DNA from: Anaerolineales bacterium UBA3905
GTDB lineage: Bacteria > Chloroflexota > Anaerolineae > Caldilineales > Caldilineaceae
Length of the DNA stretch: 10,548 nucleotides
Reading direction: 5' to 3'
Assembly (NCBI GenBank): GCA_002391565.1
Contig: DGFH01000063.1
Location: 1-10,548, forward strand
The notes under the pieces are model-generated. The model was given only the letters and a program-made list of their open reading frames with translations, was not told the origin of the DNA and made no database searches. Below, piece by piece: positions 1-8,570 of this stretch. Position 1 is the stretch's first letter; every line of letters begins with the position of its first letter. Both the position numbers and the translations under genes were made by a program.

Positions 1-919
<919 letters not shown>

Positions 920-1034
920 GGTCGTCCTTTGCTGTGTCATTGCGCCGATTGGTTGGACGCTATCGTAACACGCAACAGCGGCTCTGCCTGTAAGCGATCT
1001 TCGCTGCATCTACCGGATTGGTCGGACAGTCTTG

Positions 1035-2588
1035 TCATGCCGGACGAGACGACTTTAGTGACGGAGCGCCCGGCGTGGCGCCGGAGTACGCCCGCCGCCC
1101 AGCCACCATCGCCCACCCCGCCAGCGCCAGAAAGCCCGCCGCCGCCAGCCAGCCGAACGCATCACCGATCACCGGGTAGAGTGTCCAGACGCCGGTGGAG
1201 GGGATCGACGCCGTCAGCAGGCGTCTTTCATCCGTGAAGTGATTCATGCTGGCCAGCGTGCGTCCAAAGGGATCGGTCACGACCGACCAACCCTGATCCG
1301 CCTGGCGGATGACGGTGACGCCGTTCTCAATAGCGCGAAAGGCTGACATCTGCCCGTGCAGCGGCGATATTTCTTGCCAGTCATGAGCAGGCGAGAGCAG
1401 GATGTCCACCCCGGCGCGCCCTAATTGCTGCAGCACCGCCGGGAAGTCGGTGTCCCAGCAGATGACGCCGCTGAGCACGCCGTAGGGCGTCGTCGCCATC
1501 TGCAGGACGCCGTCGCCGCGCAGCGTCCCTTCGATCTCATTGCCGCCGAACTTGATGTGGTTGATCACGATCTCGCCGTCCGGCGCGGCGACCAGCAGCC
1601 GGTTCTCCGGTGCGCGCTCCTGGCCTGGGAAGAAGGTAAAGGTTGGCATCGCCAGGTAGACGCCTTCACGTTGCGCCAACGCCTGGCCGGCGGCCACGAG
1701 CGCAGCCACATCTTCAGCTATACCAATACCGACGCCCTCCGGCCACAGGAGGATGCGCGCGCCTGCCTGCGCCTGCGTCTCGCTCTCCGCCAGATACGCA
1801 GCATGGATGGCCTGTGTCTTTTGGCGGAAGGCAGGCAGGTCTGCTGCATAGAGCGGCATAATTTCTTCCAGCATGAGCGGCTCGGCGGTGAAGCCGGCAA
1901 TCGGCGTCGTGGCGGCAGACGTGGGCGCAGTGGCCAGCCGCGCAATCCCGAAGATCGCCGCCAACGACATCGCAATGCCGTAGATTGCCAGACCACGTCG
2001 CACAGCGGGCCACGAAAAGTTCTGTGTCCAGACCCAGTTCACCACTGCCGCAAACCAGTGAATGACGAAAGTCACTGGCCACATCCCGCCCACTGCCAGC
2101 AGCTGCAGCAGGATCAGATTGCCATATTGTGAGTACGCAGTGGCGCCGAAGCTGCCGAGCGGACTGCTCGTCATGCTGACGAACTCGATGGCTGTCACCG
2201 CCAGCGGAAAGATCAGCGTGCCGATGAAAGCCGGTCGTCCGTCGCGCGTGCGCAGACGGGGCGCCAACAAGCGATCGAAGAGATACGGCAGCGCGCCGAT
2301 CGGGGCAGTCACGGCGAACATGCCGAGAAAGATGGGCAGCGGCAGTGGTTGCAACCCCCACCAGGTGATGACCAGCACCAGGTAGCCGCTCAGGGCGGCC
2401 AGCAGATAGCCGGGCAATGGACGTTGGAGCCGGGTGAAGCGCAGCAAGAAGAGCGGCGCCAGCCATGCCGCCGCCGCTATCGTCCAACGCCCTGTTGAGA
2501 AGAGACCGAAGGCGATAGACAAAAGCAGCCAGAACCAGGCATTATCGTTTAAGCGTTGCAGCAAATCGGTAAAACGAGTCATACTCAA
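1035..2588 (-). CDS. Lnt-like apolipoprotein N-acyltransferase (membrane nitrilase-superfamily enzyme)
   Basis: The protein has 517 residues, the usual size for Lnt. Six or seven hydrophobic segments fill residues about 17-218, a carbon-nitrogen hydrolase domain spans about 230-465, and a final membrane segment lies near 475-496. This is the Lnt architecture, in which the nitrilase domain transfers an acyl chain from phospholipid to the N-terminal cysteine of lipoproteins outside the membrane. The catalytic triad is visible: Glu284 in LWPEG, Lys346 in NHIKFGG and Cys377 in GVICWDTDFP. The stretch after the lysine is KFGGNE rather than the KRHLVPFGE type of E. coli, and Cys-Tyr-Glu is replaced by Cys-Trp-Asp, so substrate or acyl donor could differ. 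The frame opens with TTG at 2588 and has an ATG at 2582. AAAGGA upstream is 4 bases from the TTG and 10 from the ATG, so the start is unsettled. Another membrane amidase-like N-acyltransferase is the main alternative. Confidence 0.86.
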   Translation of the reverse strand: MSMTRFTDLLQRLNDNAWFWLLLSIAFGLFSTGRWTIAAAAWLAPLFLLRFTRLQRPLPGYLLAALSGYLVLVITWWGLQPLPLPIFLGMFAVTAPIGALPYLFDRLLAPRLRTRDGRPAFIGTLIFPLAVTAIEFVSMTSSPLGSFGATAYSQYGNLILLQLLAVGGMWPVTFVIHWFAAVVNWVWTQNFSWPAVRRGLAIYGIAMSLAAIFGIARLATAPTSAATTPIAGFTAEPLMLEEIMPLYAADLPAFRQKTQAIHAAYLAESETQAQAGARILLWPEGVGIGIAEDVAALVAAGQALAQREGVYLAMPTFTFFPGQERAPENRLLVAAPDGEIVINHIKFGGNEIEGTLRGDGVLQMATTPYGVLSGVICWDTDFPAVLQQLGRAGVDILLSPAHDWQEISPLHGQMSAFRAIENGVTVIRQADQGWSVVTDPFGRTLASMNHFTDERRLLTASIPSTGVWTLYPVIGDAFGWLAAAGFLALAGWAMVAGRRAYSGATPGAPSLKSSRPA

Positions 2589-2610
2589 TGTGTCCTTTCG
2601 GTAACGGTCA

Positions 2611-2627
2611 GATCGTACAGTTCGATC
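2611..2627. promoter_or_regulatory. Imperfect 17-bp palindrome upstream of the Lnt-like gene, possible operator
   Basis: GATCGTAC-A-GTTCGATC is symmetrical around a central base with seven of eight positions paired. It lies 23 bases before the TTG start of the Lnt-like gene, where a repressor site would be effective. The regulator is unknown. A chance palindrome cannot be excluded from one copy. Confidence 0.3.
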
Positions 2628-2649
2628 TTCGCGCCTCGAAAGTCACATC

Positions 2650-2672
2650 GTCATGTGCCAGAGGTCATGTGC
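2650..2672. repeat. Direct repeat GTCATGTGC, two copies 14 bp apart
   Basis: Two identical 9-base copies lie at 2650-2658 and 2664-2672. The first copy also forms the inverted pair CACAT/ATGTG (2644-2648 and 2653-2657). Such spaced repeats upstream of a gene can be regulator sites, but nothing else supports this. Confidence 0.3.
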
Positions 2673-2690
2673 AGAATGAGGTGAGGTAAG

Positions 2691-2723
2691 CAGCGTCGAG
2701 TGGACGCCTGACGAGCGACGCTG
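2691..2723. terminator. 8-bp inverted repeat downstream of the dehydrogenase gene, possible terminator
   Basis: CAGCGTCG (2691-2698) and CGACGCTG (2716-2723) are perfect complements around a 17-base spacer. A competing smaller hairpin, GCGTC-GAGTG-GACGC, sits at 2693-2707. It lies about 80 bases past the dehydrogenase stop on the minus strand. No T-tract follows, so intrinsic termination is doubtful; it could be a 3'-end stabilising hairpin. Confidence 0.3.
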
Positions 2724-2751
2724 AACAGGGGCGAGCCGCTAGAGCGCTTCA

Positions 2752-2807
2752 CTCCTCGCAACTCGCTCCTCGCAACTCGCTCCTCGCAACTCGCTCCTCG
2801 CAACTCA
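2752..2807. repeat. Four tandem copies of a 14-bp repeat overlapping the dehydrogenase stop codon
   Basis: The unit CTCCTCGCAACTCG is repeated at 2752-2765, 2766-2779, 2780-2793 and 2794-2807. All copies are identical except that the last base of the fourth is A instead of G. That altered base completes TCA, which on the minus strand is the TGA stop of the dehydrogenase gene (2807-2805). The unit length is not a multiple of three and the array lies just outside the coding region, so it looks like a short tandem expansion anchored at the gene end. Confidence 0.95.
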
Positions 2808-3968
2808 AAAATCTATCGGCTTGCCTTCGTAGACATACTCGAACATCTGCGCCAGTTCTTCGGATTCGGGGATACGGGGGGCGGTGAAGAACTGCGTATC
2901 TTGCTCAGCATACTCGATCAGTTTGGGCAGCAGTCTGTGGAAGTCGGCGCGGTCGATGCCGAAGGCAGCAATGCTCATCGGCTGCGCGACGCTCTGCTCC
3001 AGTTCGCGCACCTTCGCCGCCAGCAGACGCGCCCCTTCCTCTTCCTCGCGGCTGTCGGTGAGGCCAACAAAGCGTGCGATATCGCTGTAGCGGCCCAGAC
3101 CGGCATTGGCAGTGTAATCGATGGTGTACGGAAGGTACAGGGCGACGGCGCGTCCATGCGGCTGCTTGAAGAGAGCGCCAAAGCTGTGCCCCATGGCATG
3201 AGCCAGCCCCAGGTTGGCATTGCCAAACCCCAGCCCGGCGATGGTGGCGGCGTTGCCCATGTGCTCACGCGCTTCCAGATCGTTGCCGTCGGCTACGGCG
3301 CGGGCCAGATAGTCGAAGACAAGCTGACTTGCTTTCAGGCACAGCCCATCACTGAAGTCATTGTGCCAGGTCGTGACGTAGCCTTCGATGGCGTGCGTCA
3401 GCGCATCCAAACCGGTGTCGGCGGTGATGCGCGGCGGCAGCGCCTGCGTCAGCGTCGGGTCGACGATGGCGAGGGTCGGCACCAGTTCGCGGCTGCCGGT
3501 GCTGAATTTGCGCTGTTCCGCCGTATCGGTGAGCACCAGCGCCCATGTCGCTTCGCTGCCCGTCCCACTGGTGGTCGGGATGGCGATCAGCTTCGCCTTG
3601 TTCAGCCCTAGCGTGACCATCGGATTGATCTCGGTCGGGTCGAGTTCGGGGTGCTCATACATCGCCCAGATCGCCTTCGACGCGTCCATCGGGCTGCCGC
3701 CGCCCAGCCCGACGATCCAGTCCGGCGCAAAGTCGGCGGCGACCTGAGCGCCGCGCCGCGTGGTTTGCAGGCTCGGCTCCGGCTCCACCTCGGCGAAGAC
3801 GCGCGTTGCGATGCCAGCTTTATGCAACGCCGCTTCGATGCGTGCGGCGATGCCCAGCTTTGCCAGCGTCGGGTCGGTGACGATCAGCGCACGCTCACCC
3901 TGTAATTGTTCGAGGTGGCTCAGCGCTTCCTCCCCAAAGACGACAAAGGGCGATGAGAAGTACCACAT
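2805..3968 (-). CDS. Iron-containing (group III) alcohol dehydrogenase
   Basis: The 387-residue protein is the standard length of Fe-ADH enzymes, which interconvert alcohols and aldehydes with NAD(P)H in the cytoplasm. The N-terminal Rossmann-like half shows VGLGGGSPMD (about residues 86-95), the nucleotide-binding signature, and PTTSGTGSE (131-139). The C-terminal helical half has the metal ligands by comparison with FucO: Asp188 and His192 in GLDALTHAIEGY, His257 in GLAHAMGH, and His271 in QPHG; the extra active-site His261 is also present. The start ATG at 3968 is preceded by AAAGGA at a six-base spacing. The gene lies 35 bases after the SCP2 gene and is probably co-transcribed with it. 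Substrate cannot be told from sequence; 1,3-propanediol/butanol/methanol-type and lactaldehyde reductase-type members share these motifs. Confidence 0.96.
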   Translation of the reverse strand: MWYFSSPFVVFGEEALSHLEQLQGERALIVTDPTLAKLGIAARIEAALHKAGIATRVFAEVEPEPSLQTTRRGAQVAADFAPDWIVGLGGGSPMDASKAIWAMYEHPELDPTEINPMVTLGLNKAKLIAIPTTSGTGSEATWALVLTDTAEQRKFSTGSRELVPTLAIVDPTLTQALPPRITADTGLDALTHAIEGYVTTWHNDFSDGLCLKASQLVFDYLARAVADGNDLEAREHMGNAATIAGLGFGNANLGLAHAMGHSFGALFKQPHGRAVALYLPYTIDYTANAGLGRYSDIARFVGLTDSREEEEGARLLAAKVRELEQSVAQPMSIAAFGIDRADFHRLLPKLIEYAEQDTQFFTAPRIPESEELAQMFEYVYEGKPIDF

Positions 3969-4003
3969 ACACTATCCTTTGACTGAAAGTGATTGACTTG
4001 CGC

Positions 4004-4393
<390 letters not shown>

Positions 4394-4469
4394 TGGAAAT
4401 CTTGCCTCCGTGTTTGATCTGAAGTCTGATGGAATCTTATTGTGTGGAAACGCTGTGTTGGCGGTGTTG

Positions 4470-5855
4470 TCATTGTGTCCCTTCATGCCCCCGGTTGTCA
4501 ATGCCGCGTTTGCGGCGAATGCGCTCCAGCCGACGGCGCAGATCGGTGAGTTGACCAGGCGCGCGCTGGTGCGCCGGTGCGGCTTCGACGGTGTGCAACC
4601 CCCACGCCGCCCACATCTCCGCCTCGGCCAGGTCTCCTGTGCGCCACTCATGATATTTTGCCAGTTCAATGAAGGGGAGGGCATTGCTCCCCGGCACGGA
4701 GGTCAGCCAGAGCTGCCAGAGATCGGCGGCTTCGTCCCAGCGTTCTTGCCGCTTCAGCAGTTGCGCCCATTGTGCAAAGATTTCAGCGCGCAAATGATCA
4801 CTTTCCGCCATGTCCGCCGCACTGCGATAGGCGCGTTCGGCCAGCGGCGCCTGACCCTGCCGCAGATAGCAAGCCGCCAGCGAGAGCAGGTCTTCGGCGT
4901 AAATCCCTTCCAGTTCACGGAAGGAATCGGTGTAGGCGTGCACTAATGCGTGGCTCAGCGCCGCCATCGAAACGATGTCTTCCCGGTTGTGATAGAAGAT
5001 GCGACGCAATTCACCCGCCTGCTGGGTGCGCAAGAAGTCGAGGTACATACGCGGGATCTCCGCCCCTGGCACATCCTCCTCGCTGCGCAGCGTCTCCAAA
5101 ATATGGCGCTCCAGGTTGATCAGCCGACAGCTTTGCAGCCGACGTCGCCACAACCGCCGCGCCGGCGGCAACAAGTCGAGATGCGGGCTGCCTTCCTCAA
5201 ACAGGGCGACGCGACGCGCCGCGCTGGGGAGGAGCAGTCGGTTTTGCCGATAGCGGGCGCGCAACAGCGGCAGATCAAAGCTGCGCCCGTTGAAGGTGAC
5301 CACCAGGCGCCGCTCGCGCACCGTCTCTGCCACTGCGGCAAGCACGGATGCTTCTTCGCCTGGATGACGCATAAAAAATTGACGAACGACAAAGTGTGTA
5401 GGCGCGATAGGCGAGGGGTGAGCGGTGGCGTCACTTGACCACATCTCGAAGGTTCCCACGCCAATGAGAAAGGCGTAGACGCCTGCGCCTGTCCCCAGTC
5501 CGGTCGTCTCGGTGTCAATGAAGACGGCGTCAGCAAAGCTATTTGCTTCCTCTAGCCGGAAGTCGGGGTGAAAAGGCGCCAGTACAGCGGGTGAAGTGGC
5601 GAGGACTGTCGCCAATGCTGCGCCGCCGCGAGTCTCTTCCAATGGTACAGCAGTGGTCGTCATATAGCAGGCGCCAGCGACATTCTCGATCACCTTACCG
5701 GGCAGAAGCTCTTCCAGGCGGCCGTGCGCAGGGAGCGGGCGCGACATAGCCAGGAGATCGTCAGCTTCGTCAAGCGGCGTGTAGGTCAGTTCTGGCCGGT
5801 GTTTGCGCGGGCGTAGATCATGCAGCCGTCGCATTCGATCGAGCATGTCGGACAT
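4470..5855 (-). CDS. yprB: YprB-like ribonuclease H-like DEDD exonuclease with C-terminal helical repeats
   Basis: The 461-residue protein has a basic N-terminal linker, a DnaQ/RNase H-like exonuclease domain (about residues 108-305), and a helical C-terminus (about 320-430) that resembles tetratricopeptide repeats (SLAACYLRQGQAPLAERAYRSA, given here as residues 325-346). Exonuclease motifs are in order: Exo I FIDTETTG with Asp114 and Glu116; Exo II FNGRSFDLPLL with Asp194; a family motif HLDLL at 225-229; and Exo III YHNREDIVSM with Asp293. All four acidic metal ligands are therefore present, so the enzyme should be active on nucleic acid 3' ends. The physiological substrate of YprB proteins is not known. 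The start ATG at 5855 has only a weak ribosome binding site and a second in-frame ATG lies at 5846. It starts nine bases after the methyltransferase stop, so translation may be coupled. Confidence 0.9.
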   Translation of the reverse strand: MSDMLDRMRRLHDLRPRKHRPELTYTPLDEADDLLAMSRPLPAHGRLEELLPGKVIENVAGACYMTTTAVPLEETRGGAALATVLATSPAVLAPFHPDFRLEEANSFADAVFIDTETTGLGTGAGVYAFLIGVGTFEMWSSDATAHPSPIAPTHFVVRQFFMRHPGEEASVLAAVAETVRERRLVVTFNGRSFDLPLLRARYRQNRLLLPSAARRVALFEEGSPHLDLLPPARRLWRRRLQSCRLINLERHILETLRSEEDVPGAEIPRMYLDFLRTQQAGELRRIFYHNREDIVSMAALSHALVHAYTDSFRELEGIYAEDLLSLAACYLRQGQAPLAERAYRSAADMAESDHLRAEIFAQWAQLLKRQERWDEAADLWQLWLTSVPGSNALPFIELAKYHEWRTGDLAEAEMWAAWGLHTVEAAPAHQRAPGQLTDLRRRLERIRRKRGIDNRGHEGTQ

Positions 5856-5864
5856 AGAAAGATT

Positions 5865-6698
5865 CTACTGCTTTCTGGCAACAAAACAACCTGCGTCTTT
5901 GGGAACGCGCAGGCGGCCCTCGCTGTCCACTTTATCTTGTAATTGTATACGCATCGCCGGCAGCAATCGCTGCACATGACTTCCCCCAGGGGATGCACCT
6001 TCGATCAGATCGATGATCCCGCTGGCGTAGTAGCGCAGCGCAGCGTCGAGGGTGGGAAAGAGAAAGGCGTCATGGTAGACGTGCACCTGGGCGTCTGGGA
6101 AATACTCTTGCACCAGCGACAGGTGACCAAGGTGAAAGCGGCTGGTCACGCGCGGCGCCGGCGTGTAACCCAGCGTCTGTGCAGCGGTGCAGTGCGCCAG
6201 GTACAGCACGTCGCCGGCGTCTGGCGCGTTTGTCGCCAGCAACACTTTGCCACCAGGTTTGAGCGCGCGGTGCATCTCGGCTAAGGCCGCCGCCTGATTG
6301 CTGACATGATAGAGCATGTGGTTGGCAAGCAGGCGATCCAGGCTGGCGCTGCGCAGCGGCAAGGCTTCAGCGCGCGCCTGAATGGCATGCACGTCGAGTT
6401 GTCTTTGCCGCGCCTGATGCTGCGTCTCGTCCGTCATGCCCGGCGAGGCGTCCAACGCAATGGTGCGACAGCCAGCGGCATGTAGCAACGGATGATACGC
6501 CCCAGGCCCGCAACCGACATCCGCCACGACTTGCCCGGCGCTGAGATCAAGCAGGGCAAGCGCCCAGGCAAAGAAATCCTCGGTGCGTTCGCTGTAGCGG
6601 GCGTGCGCCTCCTGGCGAATGCGCAATTTTTCGGCTGTGCTGTACTGGTCGGCAAGATAAATGGCGTCGGTGGCGAGTGAAACAGAGTCGGCCATCAT
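5865..6698 (-). CDS. Class I SAM-dependent methyltransferase (Methyltransf_11 type)
   Basis: The 277-residue protein has the Rossmann-fold methyltransferase signatures. Motif I is VADVGCGPGAY (58-68), the acidic residue that binds the ribose of SAM is Asp83 in ALDASPGM, motif II/III surroundings are AEALPLRSASLDRLLANH (110-127), and LKPGGKVLLAT (146-156) is the post-motif strand. The N-terminal segment YSERTEDFFAWAL and the loss of clear similarity after residue 160 resemble small-molecule methyltransferases of the UbiE/BioC-like group, but the substrate is not visible. It is the first gene of the leftward block, 55 bases from the divergently read recJ start. ATG 6698 is followed directly by a second ATG (6695), and neither has a strong ribosome binding site. 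It probably forms an operon with the exonuclease gene. Confidence 0.92.
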   Translation of the reverse strand: MMADSVSLATDAIYLADQYSTAEKLRIRQEAHARYSERTEDFFAWALALLDLSAGQVVADVGCGPGAYHPLLHAAGCRTIALDASPGMTDETQHQARQRQLDVHAIQARAEALPLRSASLDRLLANHMLYHVSNQAAALAEMHRALKPGGKVLLATNAPDAGDVLYLAHCTAAQTLGYTPAPRVTSRFHLGHLSLVQEYFPDAQVHVYHDAFLFPTLDAALRYYASGIIDLIEGASPGGSHVQRLLPAMRIQLQDKVDSEGRLRVPKDAGCFVARKQ

Positions 6699-6718
6699 GA
6701 GTTTTTCTCGTGTAACGA

Positions 6719-6747
6719 TTGGGGCAAGGTTCGTGCATCGGTATAAT
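6719..6747 (+). promoter_or_regulatory. Predicted recJ promoter with a perfect TATAAT box, implying a leaderless mRNA
   Basis: TTGGGG at 6719-6724 (three of six matches) is followed after 17 bases by a perfect TATAAT at 6742-6747. The normal distance to the start point places +1 at about 6754, the A of the recJ ATG. No Shine-Dalgarno sequence lies before that ATG, which agrees with leaderless translation. Confidence 0.6.
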
Positions 6748-6768
6748 CATAACATGCCACACCGTCAA
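6740..6768 (-). promoter_or_regulatory. Predicted promoter of the methyltransferase gene, overlapping the recJ promoter
   Basis: On the minus strand, TTGACG (6768-6763, five of six matches to the -35 consensus) is followed after exactly 17 bases by TATACC (6745-6740, four of six to -10). Transcription would begin near 6733, leaving about 35 bases of leader before ATG 6698. The -10 hexamer overlaps the TATAAT of the opposite promoter, so the two could compete for polymerase. Confidence 0.5.
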
Positions 6769-8490
6769 GCTCATTGGTCGATCAAACCTGTTGCGCCGGA
6801 AGCGTTTTTGCGCGCCGTGCCGGAGCATCCACTGCTGGCGCAGGTGCTCTACAATCGCGGCGTCGATACGCCTGCCGCAGTGCGCGCCTTCCTGGATGAT
6901 GTCCATGCTACAGTCGACAACCCCTATAAGCTGCGCGATATGCCCCAGGCGGTGAGGCGCATCATCAAGGCGCTAGAAAAGCAGGAAACGATCTGCGTCT
7001 ACGGCGACTTCGATGTAGATGGCGTTGCCTCCACGGCGTTGCTAGTGACTGCGCTGCAGGCGTTGGGGGGACGCGTTGGACCGTACATCCCGGATCGGGT
7101 GGACGAGGGATATGGACTGAACGCCGACGCCATCGTGCGGATCGCCGAGCAGGCGCAATTGTTAATCACGGTGGATTGCGGCATCCGGTCGCTGAGCGAA
7201 GTTGCGTGCGCTGTGGAGCATAAACTGGATGTGATTGTCACCGACCATCATTCTGTTGGCAAGGAATTGCCGCCAGCGCTGGCCGTCATTAACCCGCGCC
7301 GCCCAGATTGCCCTAGCAAATTTGACCGGCTTGCGGGTGTGGGCGTGACCTATCGGCTGGCGCAGGCGGTGTTGCGCGCGGCGACGCAGGAGCGCTGGTG
7401 CAGGCTCAAGCCGGATCAGGTCGCCGAGATCGAGGAAAGCTTGCTCGATCTGGTGGCGCTGGGCACGGTGGCGGACATGATGCCGTTGCTAGGGGACAAT
7501 CGCAGCCTGGTGCGTCGCGGGCTGAAGGTAATCAACCGTGCGCCACGCGTCGGGATCGAAGCGCTGATGTTGCAATCGGATTTGCGTATTGGTATGGTGG
7601 ATGCAACGGCGATTTCTTTTCGTCTTGCCCCGCGCCTCAATGCTGCGGGGCGGCTGGGCGACGCCAAATTGGCGTATCGCCTGTTGCGCACCTATGACGC
7701 CACCGAAGCGCACCTGTTGGCGACCGCCCTCAACAGCCTGAATGAGCGGCGACGGTCGCTCACCGAAGCCGCGCAGCGCGAGGCGGAGTCCCAGCTTGCT
7801 GCTATCATGGCGGATGACCCGGCGATCTTCATTGTGGGGAGTGAGCACTTTGAGCACGGGATCGTCGGGCTGGTGGCCGGCCGGCTGACCGACCGCTACT
7901 ATCGCCCGGCGGTGGTGATGCGGCATGATACCGATGAGGCGCGCGGCAGTGCGCGCAGCATCCCAGAGTTTAATATCAGTCATGCACTCGATGAAGTCGG
8001 ACATTTGTTGGTGCGACATGGCGGACATCAGCGCGCTGCCGGTTTTACCGTGCGGCGGACGCAGCTGCCAGCCTTCCAGGAAGCATTATCGGCGTTGGCC
8101 GATCAGACATTAGCTGAGCGCGCAACGTTGCGCCCGACCATCGAAGTGGATGCGGTGACGCCGCTGGCGGCAGTCAACTGGGGCGTTGTCGAACAATTTG
8201 CCCGCCTGGAGCCAACCGGTCAAGAGAATCCGCCTCCGACATTGTTGGTGCGCAACGCGCGCGTGCGCGGGGTGCGCACCGTGGGCGGCGGCAAACATCT
8301 TCGGCTGGTGGTCGATGAAGGCGCCAGCGGGCCGGTCTATGATGCCGTCGCCTTCCAACAAGGCGCCTGGGCAGCCGAATTGCGCGAGGGCGCGCGGATT
8401 GACATGGTTTTTCAAGTTGAGATCAACGAGTGGCAGGGAGATCGGCGGCTGCAGCTTAACATCCAGGATCTTCGACACAGCCCGCCATGA
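6754..8490 (+). CDS. recJ: Single-stranded-DNA-specific 5'-3' exonuclease RecJ
   Basis: From ATG 6754 the protein has 578 residues, close to the usual RecJ length. It degrades single-stranded DNA 5'-3' in recombination, mismatch and base-excision repair. DHH-superfamily motifs occur in order: GDFDVDG (84-90), VDCG (140-143), TDHH with DHH at 164-166, and VALGTVADMMPL with Asp241, all metal-binding. RLAPRLNAAGRLGD (290-303) is a typical RecJ segment. The DHHA1 domain has GIVGLVAGRL and the GGH motif HGGHQRAAGFT (422-432), and a C-terminal OB-fold-like part follows. In-frame starts upstream at 6661 and 6697 are possible on paper but would overlap the divergent methyltransferase gene and lie upstream of the predicted start of transcription, and the text before 6754 does not look like RecJ. 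The gene is monocistronic, with its own strong terminator. Confidence 0.97.
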   Translation: MPHRQAHWSIKPVAPEAFLRAVPEHPLLAQVLYNRGVDTPAAVRAFLDDVHATVDNPYKLRDMPQAVRRIIKALEKQETICVYGDFDVDGVASTALLVTALQALGGRVGPYIPDRVDEGYGLNADAIVRIAEQAQLLITVDCGIRSLSEVACAVEHKLDVIVTDHHSVGKELPPALAVINPRRPDCPSKFDRLAGVGVTYRLAQAVLRAATQERWCRLKPDQVAEIEESLLDLVALGTVADMMPLLGDNRSLVRRGLKVINRAPRVGIEALMLQSDLRIGMVDATAISFRLAPRLNAAGRLGDAKLAYRLLRTYDATEAHLLATALNSLNERRRSLTEAAQREAESQLAAIMADDPAIFIVGSEHFEHGIVGLVAGRLTDRYYRPAVVMRHDTDEARGSARSIPEFNISHALDEVGHLLVRHGGHQRAAGFTVRRTQLPAFQEALSALADQTLAERATLRPTIEVDAVTPLAAVNWGVVEQFARLEPTGQENPPPTLLVRNARVRGVRTVGGGKHLRLVVDEGASGPVYDAVAFQQGAWAAELREGARIDMVFQVEINEWQGDRRLQLNIQDLRHSPP

Positions 8491-8518
8491 ACGCGGATTA
8501 ACCTGAGCATAAACCTGC

Positions 8519-8570
8519 GCACAAAAAAGGCTCACCCTGACCGGTGATTCAGGGTGAGCCTTTTTTGTGC
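8519..8570 (+). terminator. Strong intrinsic terminator after recJ
   Basis: A perfect 22-bp inverted repeat (8519-8540 and 8549-8570) encloses an 8-base loop. The GC core GGCTCACCCTGA pairs with TCAGGGTGAGCC and is flanked by A6 on the left and T6 on the right. It begins 28 bases after the recJ stop. The symmetric A/T flanks would let it work in both directions, insulating recJ from the pilus operon. Confidence 0.95.

Larger units (their letters stand above)
2589..2804. other. Intergenic region rich in repeats between the dehydrogenase and Lnt-like genes
   Basis: I see no coding region here. Reading rightward, it holds the ribosome binding site of the Lnt-like gene (near 2593-2598 on the minus strand), an imperfect palindrome at 2611-2627, two direct copies of GTCATGTGC at 2650-2658 and 2664-2672, an 8-bp inverted repeat at 2691-2723, and most of a 14-base tandem array at 2752-2807. 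Since both flanking genes read leftward, it should contain the end of the dehydrogenase transcript and the control region of the Lnt-like gene. No convincing -35/-10 pair was found. Confidence 0.7.

Noticed and set aside
1425..2132. Plus-strand open frame of 235 codons inside the Lnt-like gene
   Set aside because: It shows no recognisable domain and lies opposite a gene with an intact catalytic triad; high GC produces such shadows.
2752..2807. Tandem repeats as a CRISPR array
   Set aside because: The 14-base units are directly adjacent with no spacers, and no cas gene is nearby.
2901..3611. Plus-strand open frame of 236 codons inside the dehydrogenase gene
   Set aside because: The minus strand encodes a full-length Fe-ADH with all metal ligands.
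4394..4684. N-terminal extension of the SCP2 protein to a start near 4684
   Set aside because: It would overlap the exonuclease gene by about 215 bases, its residues do not resemble SCP2 proteins, and an ATG with a GGAGG site exists at 4393.
6661..6753. Upstream starts for recJ at 6661 and 6697
   Set aside because: They overlap the start of the divergent methyltransferase gene and lie before the predicted start of transcription, and the added residues do not look like RecJ.
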